A stretch of 64,000 bases of DNA from Gammaproteobacteria bacterium (GTDB taxonomy: Bacteria; Pseudomonadota; Gammaproteobacteria; Pseudomonadales; Porticoccaceae): contig JADJET010000006.1 of NCBI GenBank assembly GCA_016708925.1, forward strand, positions 62,001 to 126,000, in the 5' to 3' direction. Each line of letters opens with the position of its first letter. Position 1 is the stretch's first letter. Shown here piece after piece: positions 7,371-16,035 of the stretch. The position numbers and the translations under genes are program-made. Under the pieces are notes generated by a model, which was given only the letters and a program-made list of their open reading frames with translations, had not been told where the DNA came from and did not search any database.

Positions 7371-8903
7371 TCAGGCCCCGAAATCCTCCGGAAACTTTTC
7401 CACGGCGCTGCGCACCGGCATCGGCGTGAGTCCGCCCATGGCGCACAGTGAACCGTATTCCATGGTGTCGCACAGTTCTTTCAGCAGCAGCAGGTTGTCG
7501 GCGCGCTGCGTGTCGGCGCGGATGCGGTCGATGACTTCGACGCCACGCACCGAGCCGATACGGCAGGGCGTGCACTTGCCGCAGGATTCCGCAACGCAGA
7601 ATTCCATCGCAAAACGCGCCTGCTCCGCCATGTCCACACTGTCGTCGAACACCACCACGCCGCCGTGGCCGAGCATGGCGCGCTGGGCGGCAAAGGCTTC
7701 GTAGTCGAGCGGCAGGTCGAGTTCGTCGGCGGACAGATAAGCCCCCAGCGGTCCGCCCACCTGCACCGCGCGCACTGGCCGGCCGCTGGCGGTACCGCCG
7801 CCGAAGTCTTCGATCAGCGCGCGCAGACTCATCCCGAAGGGCAATTCCACGACCCCGCCGTGCTTGATATTGCCGGCGAGTTGCATCGGCAAGGTACCGA
7901 GCGAACGGCCGCAGCCCAGGGCGCGATACCAGTCGGCGCCGCGCGCCAGGATCGCCGCCACGCTGGCCAGGGTCAGCACATTGTTGACCACGGTCGGCTT
8001 GCCGAACAGGCCCTGGATGGCCGGTAGCGGCGGCTTGGCGCGCACCAGGCCGCGGCGGCCTTCGAGGCTTTCGAGCAGCGAGGTCTCCTCGCCGCAGATA
8101 TAGGCGCCGGCGCCGAGGCGGGCTTCCAGTTCGAAGGCGCGACCGCTGCCGCACACGTCCGGCCCCAGATAACCGTCTTCGCGGGCGAGCGCGATGGCGG
8201 CGCGCAGCACGGCGAAGGCGCGCGGGTACTCCGAGCGCACATAGATGTAGCCCCGGGTGGCGCCCACCGCGAGCCCGGCGATGGTCATGCCTTCGACGAG
8301 CTGGAGCGGGTCGGCTTCCAGCAACAGGCGGTCGGCGAAAGTGCCGGAATCGCCCTCGTCGGCGTTGCAGACGATGTATTTCTGGTCCGCCGCCGTGTCC
8401 AGCACCGTCTGCCATTTGATGCCGGCGGGAAACGCCGCGCCGCCGCGACCCCGCAGCCCGGAGGTCTTGATGGCAGCGACGATTTCCTGACCGCTCAGAG
8501 CCAGCGCCCGGTCGAGCCCGGCGAAGCCGCCGGTGCGGCGGTAGTCGTCGATATTCAGGGGGTCGATCACCCCGGCGCGGGCGAAGTTGACCCGGGTCTG
8601 CTGTTGCAGGTAGGGAATCTGTTCGGTCGGGCCCAACGCCAGCGGATGTTCGCCGCCGGCGAGCAGGTCGCGGTCGAACAGCTCGGCGACATCGGCGACC
8701 GACACCGGCCCGTAGGCGACGCGCCCGGCGGTGGTTTCGACCTCGATCAGGGGTTCGAGCCAGAACAGGCCGCGCGAACCGTTGCGCACCAGGTCGATGT
8801 CGAGGCCGCGGGAGCGCGCCTGCTCCACCAGGGCGGCGGCGACCTGGTCGGCGCCCAGGGCACAGGCGGTGCTGTCGCCGGGAACAAATACCCGCACGCT
8901 CAT
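7371..8903 (-). CDS. fdsB: NAD-dependent formate dehydrogenase, NuoF-like beta subunit
   Basis: A 510-residue diaphorase subunit that passes electrons from the iron-sulfur chain through FMN to NAD. An N-terminal thioredoxin-like ferredoxin domain (about 1-115) precedes the NuoF core: 'GLRGRGGAAFPAG' for nucleotide binding, 'CNADEGDSGTF' for FMN, 'GAGAYICGEET', then the 4Fe-4S motif 'ESCGKCTPCRIG' with a final Cys in 'SLCAMG'. The ATG at 8903 overlaps the fdsG stop as ATGA. This is the FdsB type of the soluble Cupriavidus/Rhodobacter-like enzyme. Confidence 0.95.
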   Translation of the reverse strand: MSVRVFVPGDSTACALGADQVAAALVEQARSRGLDIDLVRNGSRGLFWLEPLIEVETTAGRVAYGPVSVADVAELFDRDLLAGGEHPLALGPTEQIPYLQQQTRVNFARAGVIDPLNIDDYRRTGGFAGLDRALALSGQEIVAAIKTSGLRGRGGAAFPAGIKWQTVLDTAADQKYIVCNADEGDSGTFADRLLLEADPLQLVEGMTIAGLAVGATRGYIYVRSEYPRAFAVLRAAIALAREDGYLGPDVCGSGRAFELEARLGAGAYICGEETSLLESLEGRRGLVRAKPPLPAIQGLFGKPTVVNNVLTLASVAAILARGADWYRALGCGRSLGTLPMQLAGNIKHGGVVELPFGMSLRALIEDFGGGTASGRPVRAVQVGGPLGAYLSADELDLPLDYEAFAAQRAMLGHGGVVVFDDSVDMAEQARFAMEFCVAESCGKCTPCRIGSVRGVEVIDRIRADTQRADNLLLLKELCDTMEYGSLCAMGGLTPMPVRSAVEKFPEDFGA

Positions 8904-9373
8904 GAGTTCACCCCGAGCTTGGCGAGCAGATTGTCGAAGGCCTGGGGCGACACCCGTGCGTGGAGTTGATCGTCCACCTGCACCGAAGGTCCGCAGGCGC
9001 AATTGCCCAGGCAATAGACCGGCTCCAGGGTGAATTTGCCGTCCGCCGTGGTGGCGCCGAATTCGATGCCCAGACGCTGCTTCACATGGGCTTCCAGCGC
9101 GCGCGCGCCCACCGCCTGGCAGGCCTCGGCGCGGCACAGCTGGACGACATGCGCGCCGGCGGGCGCGATGCGGAAATGGTGGTAGAAACTGATCACGCCA
9201 TGGACCTCGGCGCGCGACAGATTGAGCGCGGCGGCAATGGCGGGCACCGCCGCCGCCGGCACATGACCCAGTTCGTGCTGGATTTCGTGGAGGATCGGCA
9301 GCAGGGCTCCGGGCAGGTGTCGCAGCCGGTCGAGTACGCCGGCGACGCGGGTGTCGGCCGTATCAGCGTCCAT
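8900..9373 (-). CDS. fdsG: NAD-dependent formate dehydrogenase, NuoE-like gamma subunit
   Basis: A 157-residue NuoE-like 2Fe-2S subunit and first gene of the operon. Cluster cysteines appear as 'LCRAEAC' and 'CLGNCAC', the CX4C plus CX3C arrangement of this family; 'HGVISFYHHF' is another family block. I chose ATG 9373 over the preceding TTG (9376) because GAGGA lies 6 bases before it. No LysR-type fdsR regulator sits upstream; the next gene is msrB, in the same direction 153 bases away. No convincing promoter was picked out in that gap. Confidence 0.93.
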   Translation of the reverse strand: MDADTADTRVAGVLDRLRHLPGALLPILHEIQHELGHVPAAAVPAIAAALNLSRAEVHGVISFYHHFRIAPAGAHVVQLCRAEACQAVGARALEAHVKQRLGIEFGATTADGKFTLEPVYCLGNCACGPSVQVDDQLHARVSPQAFDNLLAKLGVNS

Positions 9374-9526
9374 CAAGGTTCCTCACGCAGGAAAGCTCCT
9401 CATAAAAACGTGCAACGCCATGAAAAAATTTGGGTTTTCAACGCAACCGGCCTTGCCTGGCGCGGCGCTGGTCGCGTCGCGATGATAAACCATCCCCCCC
9501 CGCCAAGTCTGCCGGAAGCGGCCCGG

Positions 9527-10084
9527 TCAGGGCGCCAGCGGCGCCGGTTCATGCGGGCCTTCCGGCACGAAAACCAGCGCGGCGGAATTCAGGCAGTAGC
9601 GCAGTCCGGTGGGCGGTGGCCCGTCCTCGAACACATGGCCCAAATGCTCGCCGCACTTCGACAGCACTTCGGTGCGGCGCATGCCCCAGGCCCAATCCGG
9701 CTTCAGCACGACGTTGCCCGGTTCCAGCACATCGCGAAAACTGGGCCAGCCGGTCCCGGAATCGTACTTGTCGCGGGAATGGAACACGGGGAGCCGGCAG
9801 CCGGCGGTGATATAGGTCCCGGCCAGCTTGTTGGCGTGGAGCGTGCCGGTGAACGGGCGCTCGGTGGCCCCGCGCCACAGCACATCGTATTGCTCCGGTG
9901 TCAGCAACTGCTTCCACACCGGCTTGGGAATGGTGTCCAGGTGCTCGCCCGCCGCGATCAGGGCGCGTGCCTGCGCCACCGTCACGTCGGATTCCGTGCT
10001 CCAGGCGACCCGCCCGGCGCTCAACGCGCCGACCATCAACGCCGTAACCGTCACGCCTGCCAGTACCTGCCATTTTTGGCTCAT
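9527..10084 (-). CDS. msrB: Membrane-anchored peptide-methionine (R)-S-oxide reductase
   Basis: A 185-residue MsrB that reduces methionine-R-sulfoxide in proteins. Residues 8-25 are a hydrophobic signal/anchor, so it should act in the periplasm. The SelR core runs from about 55 to 175 with 'YDSGTGWPSF', 'HLGHVF' and catalytic C164 in 'RYCLNS'. Typical cytosolic MsrBs hold zinc with two CxxC pairs; here only C96 ('AGCRLPVF') and C144 ('SKCGEHLGH') remain of them, so zinc binding is doubtful. Those two might form or resolve a disulfide, which is inference. ATG 10084 is followed by a positively charged start typical of an export signal. Confidence 0.9.
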   Translation of the reverse strand: MSQKWQVLAGVTVTALMVGALSAGRVAWSTESDVTVAQARALIAAGEHLDTIPKPVWKQLLTPEQYDVLWRGATERPFTGTLHANKLAGTYITAGCRLPVFHSRDKYDSGTGWPSFRDVLEPGNVVLKPDWAWGMRRTEVLSKCGEHLGHVFEDGPPPTGLRYCLNSAALVFVPEGPHEPAPLAP

Positions 10085-10201
10085 GCTTAGACGCTCCCGC
10101 GCAACATCGCTTGGAACGCCGCGAATGAAGGCAGGTTCCGTCGCCGGTCCCGGCTGTGCTTGAATGCGTCCCACCCATAACGCATAAAAGAGGCACAGCC
10201 C

Positions 10202-11095
10202 ATGGCGCGCAAGAAAGTCTGGATCGAAGTGGCGTTGAACGGCGCCTGGCCCCGTGCCCTGCAACCGAACATCCCGGTCACCGCCGCCGAAATCATCGCG
10301 GAGGGCGTGGCCTGCGTGAACGCGGGCGCCGCCATCGTCCACGCCCATACCCTGGATCCGGTCAGTGGCCGCCAGAATACCGATCCCGACAATTGCCAGA
10401 CCTTCATCGCCGGCATCCAGCGCCAGGTCGATGCCATCGTCTATCCGACCGCCGTGGGCCTGCCGATGCCCGACGATGCCGCGCTGCGCTGCGCGACCAC
10501 CGACGAGCTGACCCGGCGCGGCGCGCTGGAATGGGGCGTGCTCGACCCCGGCTCCTGCAATTTTTCCACCCGCGAGAGCGCGGCCAACCTGTTCGGCAGC
10601 GATGGCGACGTCTATATCAACGGGCCGCGCGTGCTGCGCGCCAGCGCCGAACGCGCCGCCCAAAACGGCTGGCGTCCCGCGTACGCCTGTTACGAGCCCG
10701 GCTTCATCCGTGAAGGCGCCAAGCTGTACCGCGATATCCCCGGCCTCAAAACGCCGGTGTTCCGTTTCATGCTGTCGAGCGGTTTCACCTTCTGCTTTCC
10801 GCCGCGCGACTGGGCGGTGGAGGCGCTGGCCAAACTGATGGCGGAAGAAGCGCCGGGCGCGCCCTGGATGGTGGCGGGCCTGCATGTGGATCTGATCCCG
10901 CTGATTCCCGCCATCGTGGCGCTGGGCGGCCATGTGCGGGTGGGGCTGGAAGACGCGGCATTCCAGTGCCCGCGCGGCAACGTCGAGCTGGTTGCGGAGG
11001 CCGCAGACGCGATTCGTGCGGCGGGCGGCGAACCGGCTACCGCAACGGAAGTCCGCGCCAGCCTGGCGATGGCCGACGCAACGCGGGTGGCGTAG
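10202..11095 (+). CDS. BKACE-family (beta-keto acid cleavage enzyme, DUF849) protein
   Basis: A 297-residue TIM-barrel protein of the family that includes 3-keto-5-aminohexanoate cleavage enzyme (Kce). Members condense a beta-keto acid with acetyl-CoA and split it to acetoacetate and a new CoA ester using zinc. Seen here: 'IEVALNGAWPRA' near the N-terminus, 'AAIVHAHTLDP' with a metal-ligand-like HxH, and 'HVRVGLEDA' near the C-terminus. The family is broad in substrate, and this neighbourhood (msrB, repeat, nitrilase) gives no pathway clue, so the beta-keto acid is unknown. It is a single gene divergent from msrB, ending just before a palindromic repeat. Confidence 0.85.
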   Translation: MARKKVWIEVALNGAWPRALQPNIPVTAAEIIAEGVACVNAGAAIVHAHTLDPVSGRQNTDPDNCQTFIAGIQRQVDAIVYPTAVGLPMPDDAALRCATTDELTRRGALEWGVLDPGSCNFSTRESAANLFGSDGDVYINGPRVLRASAERAAQNGWRPAYACYEPGFIREGAKLYRDIPGLKTPVFRFMLSSGFTFCFPPRDWAVEALAKLMAEEAPGAPWMVAGLHVDLIPLIPAIVALGGHVRVGLEDAAFQCPRGNVELVAEAADAIRAAGGEPATATEVRASLAMADATRVA

Positions 11096-11119
11096 TAGTG
11101 CGACATATAAACAAGGGAA

Positions 11120-11214
11120 CGTCATGCCCGCAAAGGCGGGCATCCAGTTTTTGCGCGGAAATCCAGCCGTTGTTGAGGCGCCGGGGCTGGATTCCCGCGT
11201 GCGCGGGAATGACG
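11120..11214. repeat. Palindromic dispersed repeat between convergent genes
   Basis: A 95-bp element whose 28-bp ends are imperfect inverted repeats: 'CGTCATGCCCGCAAAGGCGG' onward at 11120-11147 and its near-complement at 11187-11214 ('...GCGCGGGAATGACG'). It lies between the convergent BKACE and nitrilase genes and could fold into a long hairpin that ends transcription both ways. The core is shared with copies at 1134, 33138 and 42719. Confidence 0.75.
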
Positions 11215-11251
11215 ATGGCCAGTAATGTGTCGAAACTTACGTGCCGTGGTA

Positions 11252-12115
11252 CTAGGAGCCTGTCGGCAGTCCCAGACGGCGATGTTCCAGCACCGGCATA
11301 TCGGTGCGGATGCGGGTCAGGCGCTCGGTATCGATGTCCGCCACGATGACGCCTTCGCCGTCGTCAAGCTCCGCCACCACCTCGCCCCAGGGATCGACGA
11401 TGGCACTGCCGCCCCAGATGGGGCGCGTGGGGTGCTCCCGGTCGCCGAGATCGGCGCCGATCACATAGCACTGGTTCTCGACCGCCCGCGCCCGCAGCAG
11501 CAGGCGCCAGTGCGCCGCGCCGGTGGTGGCGGTGAAAGCCGACGGCACCGCCACCAGGGTGGCGCCGCGCGCCGCATAGTGGCGATACAGCTCGGGAAAG
11601 CGCAGGTCGTAACACACGCTGATGCCGAGCTTGCCGAACGGTGTGTGGACCACCACCGGGTCCTGTCCGGGGCGAAAACTGTCGGACTCGCAGTAGCGGC
11701 GGCCGGTCGCCGCCACGGTGACATCGAACAGATGGATCTTGTGGTAGCGCGCCACTTCCGCGCCGCTGTCGTCATAGAGCAGCGCGGCGGCAAAGGGGCG
11801 CGGATCGGTGTCCCCGGCAAGGCCGCTGAACAGGGGCAGGGTGCCGCCCAGAATCCACACGCCATGGCGCCGCGCACGCTCGGCCAGAAACGCACGGGCC
11901 GGGCCAGACGCGTCCTTTTCCGCGCCGGCCGCCGCGGCAAGCCCGGCGGGATCGGCGCCGTAATAGGCGAAATTCTCGGGCAACACCAGCAACCGGGCAC
12001 CCTTGCCCACCGCCGCGTCGATCAGCGCGCCGGCGCGCGCCAGGTTGTGATCGCGATCGCCGTCGCCGCGCAGTTGAATGGCTGCCAACCGGTGCATGGC
12101 CACGTCCTCCGTCAT
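11252..12115 (-). CDS. Carbon-nitrogen hydrolase, Nit1/deaminated-glutathione amidase-like
   Basis: A 287-residue nitrilase-superfamily amidase. The catalytic triad is visible as E47 ('VLPENF'), K126 ('YHKIHLFDV') and C168 ('VCYDLRFPELYR'). The 'CYDLRFPELYR' context is that of the Nit1/YbeM branch, which hydrolyses deaminated glutathione as metabolite repair, although omega-amidases look similar. Its ATG overlaps the yhdP stop as ATGA, so it is the last gene of the minus-strand yhdP-to-mre cluster. This pairing with yhdP and rng is common in gammaproteobacteria. Confidence 0.88.
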   Translation of the reverse strand: MTEDVAMHRLAAIQLRGDGDRDHNLARAGALIDAAVGKGARLLVLPENFAYYGADPAGLAAAAGAEKDASGPARAFLAERARRHGVWILGGTLPLFSGLAGDTDPRPFAAALLYDDSGAEVARYHKIHLFDVTVAATGRRYCESDSFRPGQDPVVVHTPFGKLGISVCYDLRFPELYRHYAARGATLVAVPSAFTATTGAAHWRLLLRARAVENQCYVIGADLGDREHPTRPIWGGSAIVDPWGEVVAELDDGEGVIVADIDTERLTRIRTDMPVLEHRRLGLPTGS

Positions 12116-15100
12116 TTGGATTTGGCCGAATCACTGAAAATGCGTTCGACCTCGATGTGCGGATCTTCCCAGGGACCGCTGACCCGGTAGCCCAGGCTGG
12201 AGATTTTATCGACCTGACGATCAAACACCCGGCTGGTCAGGTAGACGCCGGCCGCCGCCGGCAGTCCGCCCGCCAGGGCGGCGATCCAGGGCAGGTTGGT
12301 GCCCACCGGCAGGGTCGCCACCAGATGGGCGTCGATGGTTTCGGCAATCAGGTCGGCGCGGCCTTCCAGACGCATCTTGCCCGAGGGCAAGTCAACTTTT
12401 ACGGGCTGGGCAAAATTCAGGGTGCCGGTGTCGAAGGCCAGCGTGGTCTTGACCTCGTCGAAGGCGACGCCGCTGGCGAACAGGTCGGAAAAATCCAGGC
12501 GCAGGCGGCGCAACCAGGTATCGAAGTTGATCAAACCGATCAGTTTCATCGCGACGTTGGTGGCGGCGCCGGAGGTGCGGTGAAAGGCGCCCTTGGCGAT
12601 CTGTAACGCCACCTCGCCGCGCAGCGCCCGGGCACTGAATTTCCAGGGTTTGTCGTCCCATTCCAGGGCGGTCGCAAAGGTCGCGCGCTCACTCTCGATG
12701 GCGCCCGGCAAATCCCAGGCGCGCAGCACCCCGGCCAGATTGTCGCTCTCGAGGGTGCCCTCGAAGCGGGTCAGATCGCGCTCGCCCAGCCGGCGCCAGT
12801 CGAGCGTGGAGGGCGTTTCCCCCGCGCCGAAGGCAAGGCCGGTAATCTCGCCGTGCATGGCGCTCGCCTGAATGCCGTCCGGCACGCGGCGCAATCTGAA
12901 CCCGATATGGCCCAGCTCCCGCGCGCCGATGCGCAGACCCTGCGTGGAGAAATCCAGTTCCGGGAGGGAGCGGGGATCGAGCCGGGACAGTACACCCTGG
13001 TCGCTGGCGAAATCCGGTTTGGGCAGCACCAGATGATCCAGATGCAACCCGACCGGGCTGCCGTCAAGCGGGACCACCAGATCGCCCGCCGCCGTCGCGC
13101 TGTCGCCGTGCAGGCGCCAGGCGCCATCCGTCACCGCTCCGGCAACGCTGATGCCGTCGAATTGCAGCCCCGCCGCCTGCAACGTGGTGATGTCCAGTTT
13201 CAGGCGCGGCGCATAGGCACTCATGAAACTCTGCGCCCCCGTCGCGGCCGGCAGGCGTTCGCGCCAGGCATCGACATCCAGCGCATCGAGGTGACCGTGT
13301 ACGCTCAGGCCCGGCGCGGACGGCAGGTTCGCAGCTACACCGCCAAGGGCGACTTCCGCGCGCTCGATGCGGCCATCCCCGAAGCGGGCGCGGGCCGCCA
13401 GATCGGCGCCGAGGCGGGTATCCAGCTCGCTGGTGGCGGCGTCAAAGGTGAAGCGGGCCCACAACGGCAGCGACGCTTCGGGACTCGTTTTCGCGAACGG
13501 CGCCGGCAGGCTGGAACGGACGCCCTGGAGGCTGGATTCCAGCACCAACTGCGGCGGTGTCCCGTCGCCGGGAATGCGGTAACTGGCAGAGTAATCCGTG
13601 TCTCCCGCGACCGTGCCCCGCAGCCAATCGGGCCACACCGGCAAGGCTTCCAGCGCCACTTGGCCGCGCGACTCGATCCAGGTCTCGCCGCGCGACTCGA
13701 TCCAGGTCTCGCCGTGCGCGTCGCCGCGAATGGTCGCCGTCAGATCCTGACCCCAGAAGCGCGCCGTGAGCCCCTTTGCCGTCAAGCCATCAATGTCGGA
13801 AAAACTGAGGTCGCCACGGATACCCTCGAATTTCAGACCGCTGGGGCGGTGCGCAAGCACCGCATCCGCGAGTTTGGCGGCGACCCGGTAGTGCTCGCCG
13901 GCGTGCTGTTTCGACAGCGGAATCCGCAGATCCAGGGCGACCGCAACCGGACCCTCGGCCTGCCAGTCATGCAGCGGTTCGACCCGGCGCCGCAGCGGTG
14001 ATTGCGCCAGCACGCCGAGCGCCCGCGAAACCTCGGTGGCGGCAGTAGCGGTCACCGCCAGCAACGGTTTGCTGTTGCCCGCCACCTCGATGGTCCGAAA
14101 CCGGATATCCCGCACCGGGACGCCGGCGATGGTCGCGGTCGCGGCCCGGCCCCACACATCGGTGTTATCGACCACGACGTAGGCGTTCAGATCGGTCAGC
14201 CCCGGCCATTCAGGATCGAAATCGATCGCTCCGTCCGCCACCCGGGCGTAAACTTCGATGACGCGGCGCGGGCCGGCTTCTTTCTCGATGGAACCGCGCC
14301 AGATGAAGCCGCCTTCGACCACCCGCATGTCGCCCAGCGCGCGGTCGAGCCACTGCAACAGCTCCGGTTCCAGCACCCGGGGAATGTACTGCCGGGCATA
14401 GTCCCTGTCGGTATTGCGAATGCCGGCACTGAGCCAGAGTTCGCCATGGACGCCGCGCGCCAGTGGTTGATCCAGGCGGAAGGCGGCGCGAATGGTGCCC
14501 GCGCCGTCGCTGGCGTCGATGTCGAGCGCCGCCCCCCCGATGGTCAGCAGCGAATAGTCCTCGCTGAGCGTAAACCCGACCTGTCCCCGCACCTGTCCGA
14601 CCCGGAAAAAATCGGCATAAGTCTCGGGAAACAGCATCGCGAGCTCGGTCTTGCCATCCAGGGTCAGGACGCCGCCGTGACTCGTCGCCGCCAGCGTTCC
14701 CGACACGCCGGTCACCGCCGGGCTGCCGCGCCAGGACGCCACCGCCACATTCTCCAGCATCGCCTGCAATCCGGTGACGCTGCCCGGAAGGTCAAGATCG
14801 AACGCTACCCGGGGATACCGCAAACGACCGGTCGGATGCAGGGCCGTGAGCACGTCCACGGCCTTTTCCGGCAGCACGTCCGCCGCCAGCACCATGGTGT
14901 TGAGCGTGCCGAGATCCAGATGATCCGCCGCCAGACTGAATTGGCGGCTAGCGGTCCCCAGATGTTGGCGAAATTCCAGGGTCAGCGGCGCGATGTCGCG
15001 GCCGTTCCAGTTGCACGCGAGGTTCTGCAGACGCAGGCCCCAGTCGTCGGGGCCGATCCAGCCCGTGATATCGGCCTTGAGGTCGCGCAGTGGACTCGCC

Positions 15101-15981
15101 GCGGCGTCCGCCCCCAGCGGCAGTGTGTCAGTGGCGATACGCCCGACGATCTCGGCGCGCCCATTTCCCGGCGCCGTCAACCAGAGCTCGGCATCCACCG
15201 GCGCCGCGACCGGCGCCAGTTGGCGCGCCCAGTCCGGCGCCAAACCGCGCAATATCACCCCGAGTGACCCGGCGAGATTGAGCCGCGACAATTTGAGGTA
15301 GCTGCGCCCTTCGAGGTTGCGCCAGTCCGTATCGCGCGCGCCGCTGCGCCCCCGCCACTCCGCCAGCGCCGCCGCAAACTCTTCCCCGGCAATCTCCAGG
15401 GAAGTACCGGCACGGTGGAAGTCACCGCTGTTTTCCAGCAGCAGATTATTCGCCGCAACCAGCTCGCTGGCGCCGGAGCGGAAATGCAGGGTGAATTCCG
15501 TCCGTGCGATACGCGTGCGTCGGCCGGCCAGCAGCATGTCGATCACCTGCCTTGCCGCGCCCTGGGTATCGGATGCGCCGCTATCGAGGGTCCAGCCCGA
15601 GGGCGTTTCCGCGAGGCTGATCTGCAAACGCGCGAGCGACAGATCGGACCAGACCGGCCGCCGGGCGAGCAGACTGGAGAGCAGATCGATCTCGGCGCCG
15701 AGATCGTCCATCACGAGAAACGGCGGCTGGCCGGGCGCGGAGGCCACTCGCACCGACCCCACCCACAGGCGCGGCGACAACCGGGTCCAGGCGCCGTTCA
15801 GTTGCCGGGCCTCGACGACGGCCCCCAGGCGCTCGGACAGCGCGGCGTCGAGCCGCGGCTGCAGATCGTCCAAGCGCGGCAGCAGCTCGCGGCCGGCCGC
15901 CACCACCAGGGCATAAGCGATCACGAGCAGTGCTGAAAACGCCCAGACCCAACGCACCAGCCGTCCCGCCATGCCCGCCAC
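12112..15981 (-). CDS. yhdP: YhdP-family AsmA-like envelope lipid-transport protein
   Basis: A 1289-residue AsmA-like protein. A transmembrane anchor (about residues 10-30, 'WAFSALLVIAYALVVAAG') is followed by a very long periplasmic beta-rich region and ends with an AsmA C-terminal block ('ATNVAMKLIGLINFDTWLRR', 'VYLTSRVFDRQVDKISS'). The family (YhdP, TamB, YdbH) forms bridge-like proteins that move phospholipid between inner and outer membranes. Length fits. Near residues 755-775 an 8-residue unit containing 'GETWIESR' is tandemly duplicated. Two Met codons (15981, 15972) are possible starts. It sits between rng and the nitrilase gene, in the usual order. Confidence 0.9.
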   Translation of the reverse strand: MAGMAGRLVRWVWAFSALLVIAYALVVAAGRELLPRLDDLQPRLDAALSERLGAVVEARQLNGAWTRLSPRLWVGSVRVASAPGQPPFLVMDDLGAEIDLLSSLLARRPVWSDLSLARLQISLAETPSGWTLDSGASDTQGAARQVIDMLLAGRRTRIARTEFTLHFRSGASELVAANNLLLENSGDFHRAGTSLEIAGEEFAAALAEWRGRSGARDTDWRNLEGRSYLKLSRLNLAGSLGVILRGLAPDWARQLAPVAAPVDAELWLTAPGNGRAEIVGRIATDTLPLGADAAASPLRDLKADITGWIGPDDWGLRLQNLACNWNGRDIAPLTLEFRQHLGTASRQFSLAADHLDLGTLNTMVLAADVLPEKAVDVLTALHPTGRLRYPRVAFDLDLPGSVTGLQAMLENVAVASWRGSPAVTGVSGTLAATSHGGVLTLDGKTELAMLFPETYADFFRVGQVRGQVGFTLSEDYSLLTIGGAALDIDASDGAGTIRAAFRLDQPLARGVHGELWLSAGIRNTDRDYARQYIPRVLEPELLQWLDRALGDMRVVEGGFIWRGSIEKEAGPRRVIEVYARVADGAIDFDPEWPGLTDLNAYVVVDNTDVWGRAATATIAGVPVRDIRFRTIEVAGNSKPLLAVTATAATEVSRALGVLAQSPLRRRVEPLHDWQAEGPVAVALDLRIPLSKQHAGEHYRVAAKLADAVLAHRPSGLKFEGIRGDLSFSDIDGLTAKGLTARFWGQDLTATIRGDAHGETWIESRGETWIESRGQVALEALPVWPDWLRGTVAGDTDYSASYRIPGDGTPPQLVLESSLQGVRSSLPAPFAKTSPEASLPLWARFTFDAATSELDTRLGADLAARARFGDGRIERAEVALGGVAANLPSAPGLSVHGHLDALDVDAWRERLPAATGAQSFMSAYAPRLKLDITTLQAAGLQFDGISVAGAVTDGAWRLHGDSATAAGDLVVPLDGSPVGLHLDHLVLPKPDFASDQGVLSRLDPRSLPELDFSTQGLRIGARELGHIGFRLRRVPDGIQASAMHGEITGLAFGAGETPSTLDWRRLGERDLTRFEGTLESDNLAGVLRAWDLPGAIESERATFATALEWDDKPWKFSARALRGEVALQIAKGAFHRTSGAATNVAMKLIGLINFDTWLRRLRLDFSDLFASGVAFDEVKTTLAFDTGTLNFAQPVKVDLPSGKMRLEGRADLIAETIDAHLVATLPVGTNLPWIAALAGGLPAAAGVYLTSRVFDRQVDKISSLGYRVSGPWEDPHIEVERIFSDSAKSK
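13665..13712. repeat. 24-bp tandem duplication inside yhdP
   Basis: The 24 bases beginning 'CGCGCGACTCGATCCAGGTC' at 13665 are repeated exactly from 13689. In the minus-strand frame this duplicates an 8-codon unit, so the reading frame is kept. The exact identity points to a recent event. Confidence 0.95.
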
Positions 15982-16035
15982 GGCTACCGCGCGGGCAGTG
16001 ACGGTCGGACGCGTCGGCGGCGGCGTCCCGTCGGA

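Noticed and set aside
4398..7451. A 1017-codon open frame on the plus strand opposite fdsA
   Set aside because: High GC leaves antisense frames open. The minus strand carries a full, motif-rich formate dehydrogenase; the plus frame has no family motif. The same applies to long antisense frames at 24244-26340, 21060-22493, 22490-24301, 58059-59549 and 60232-61470.
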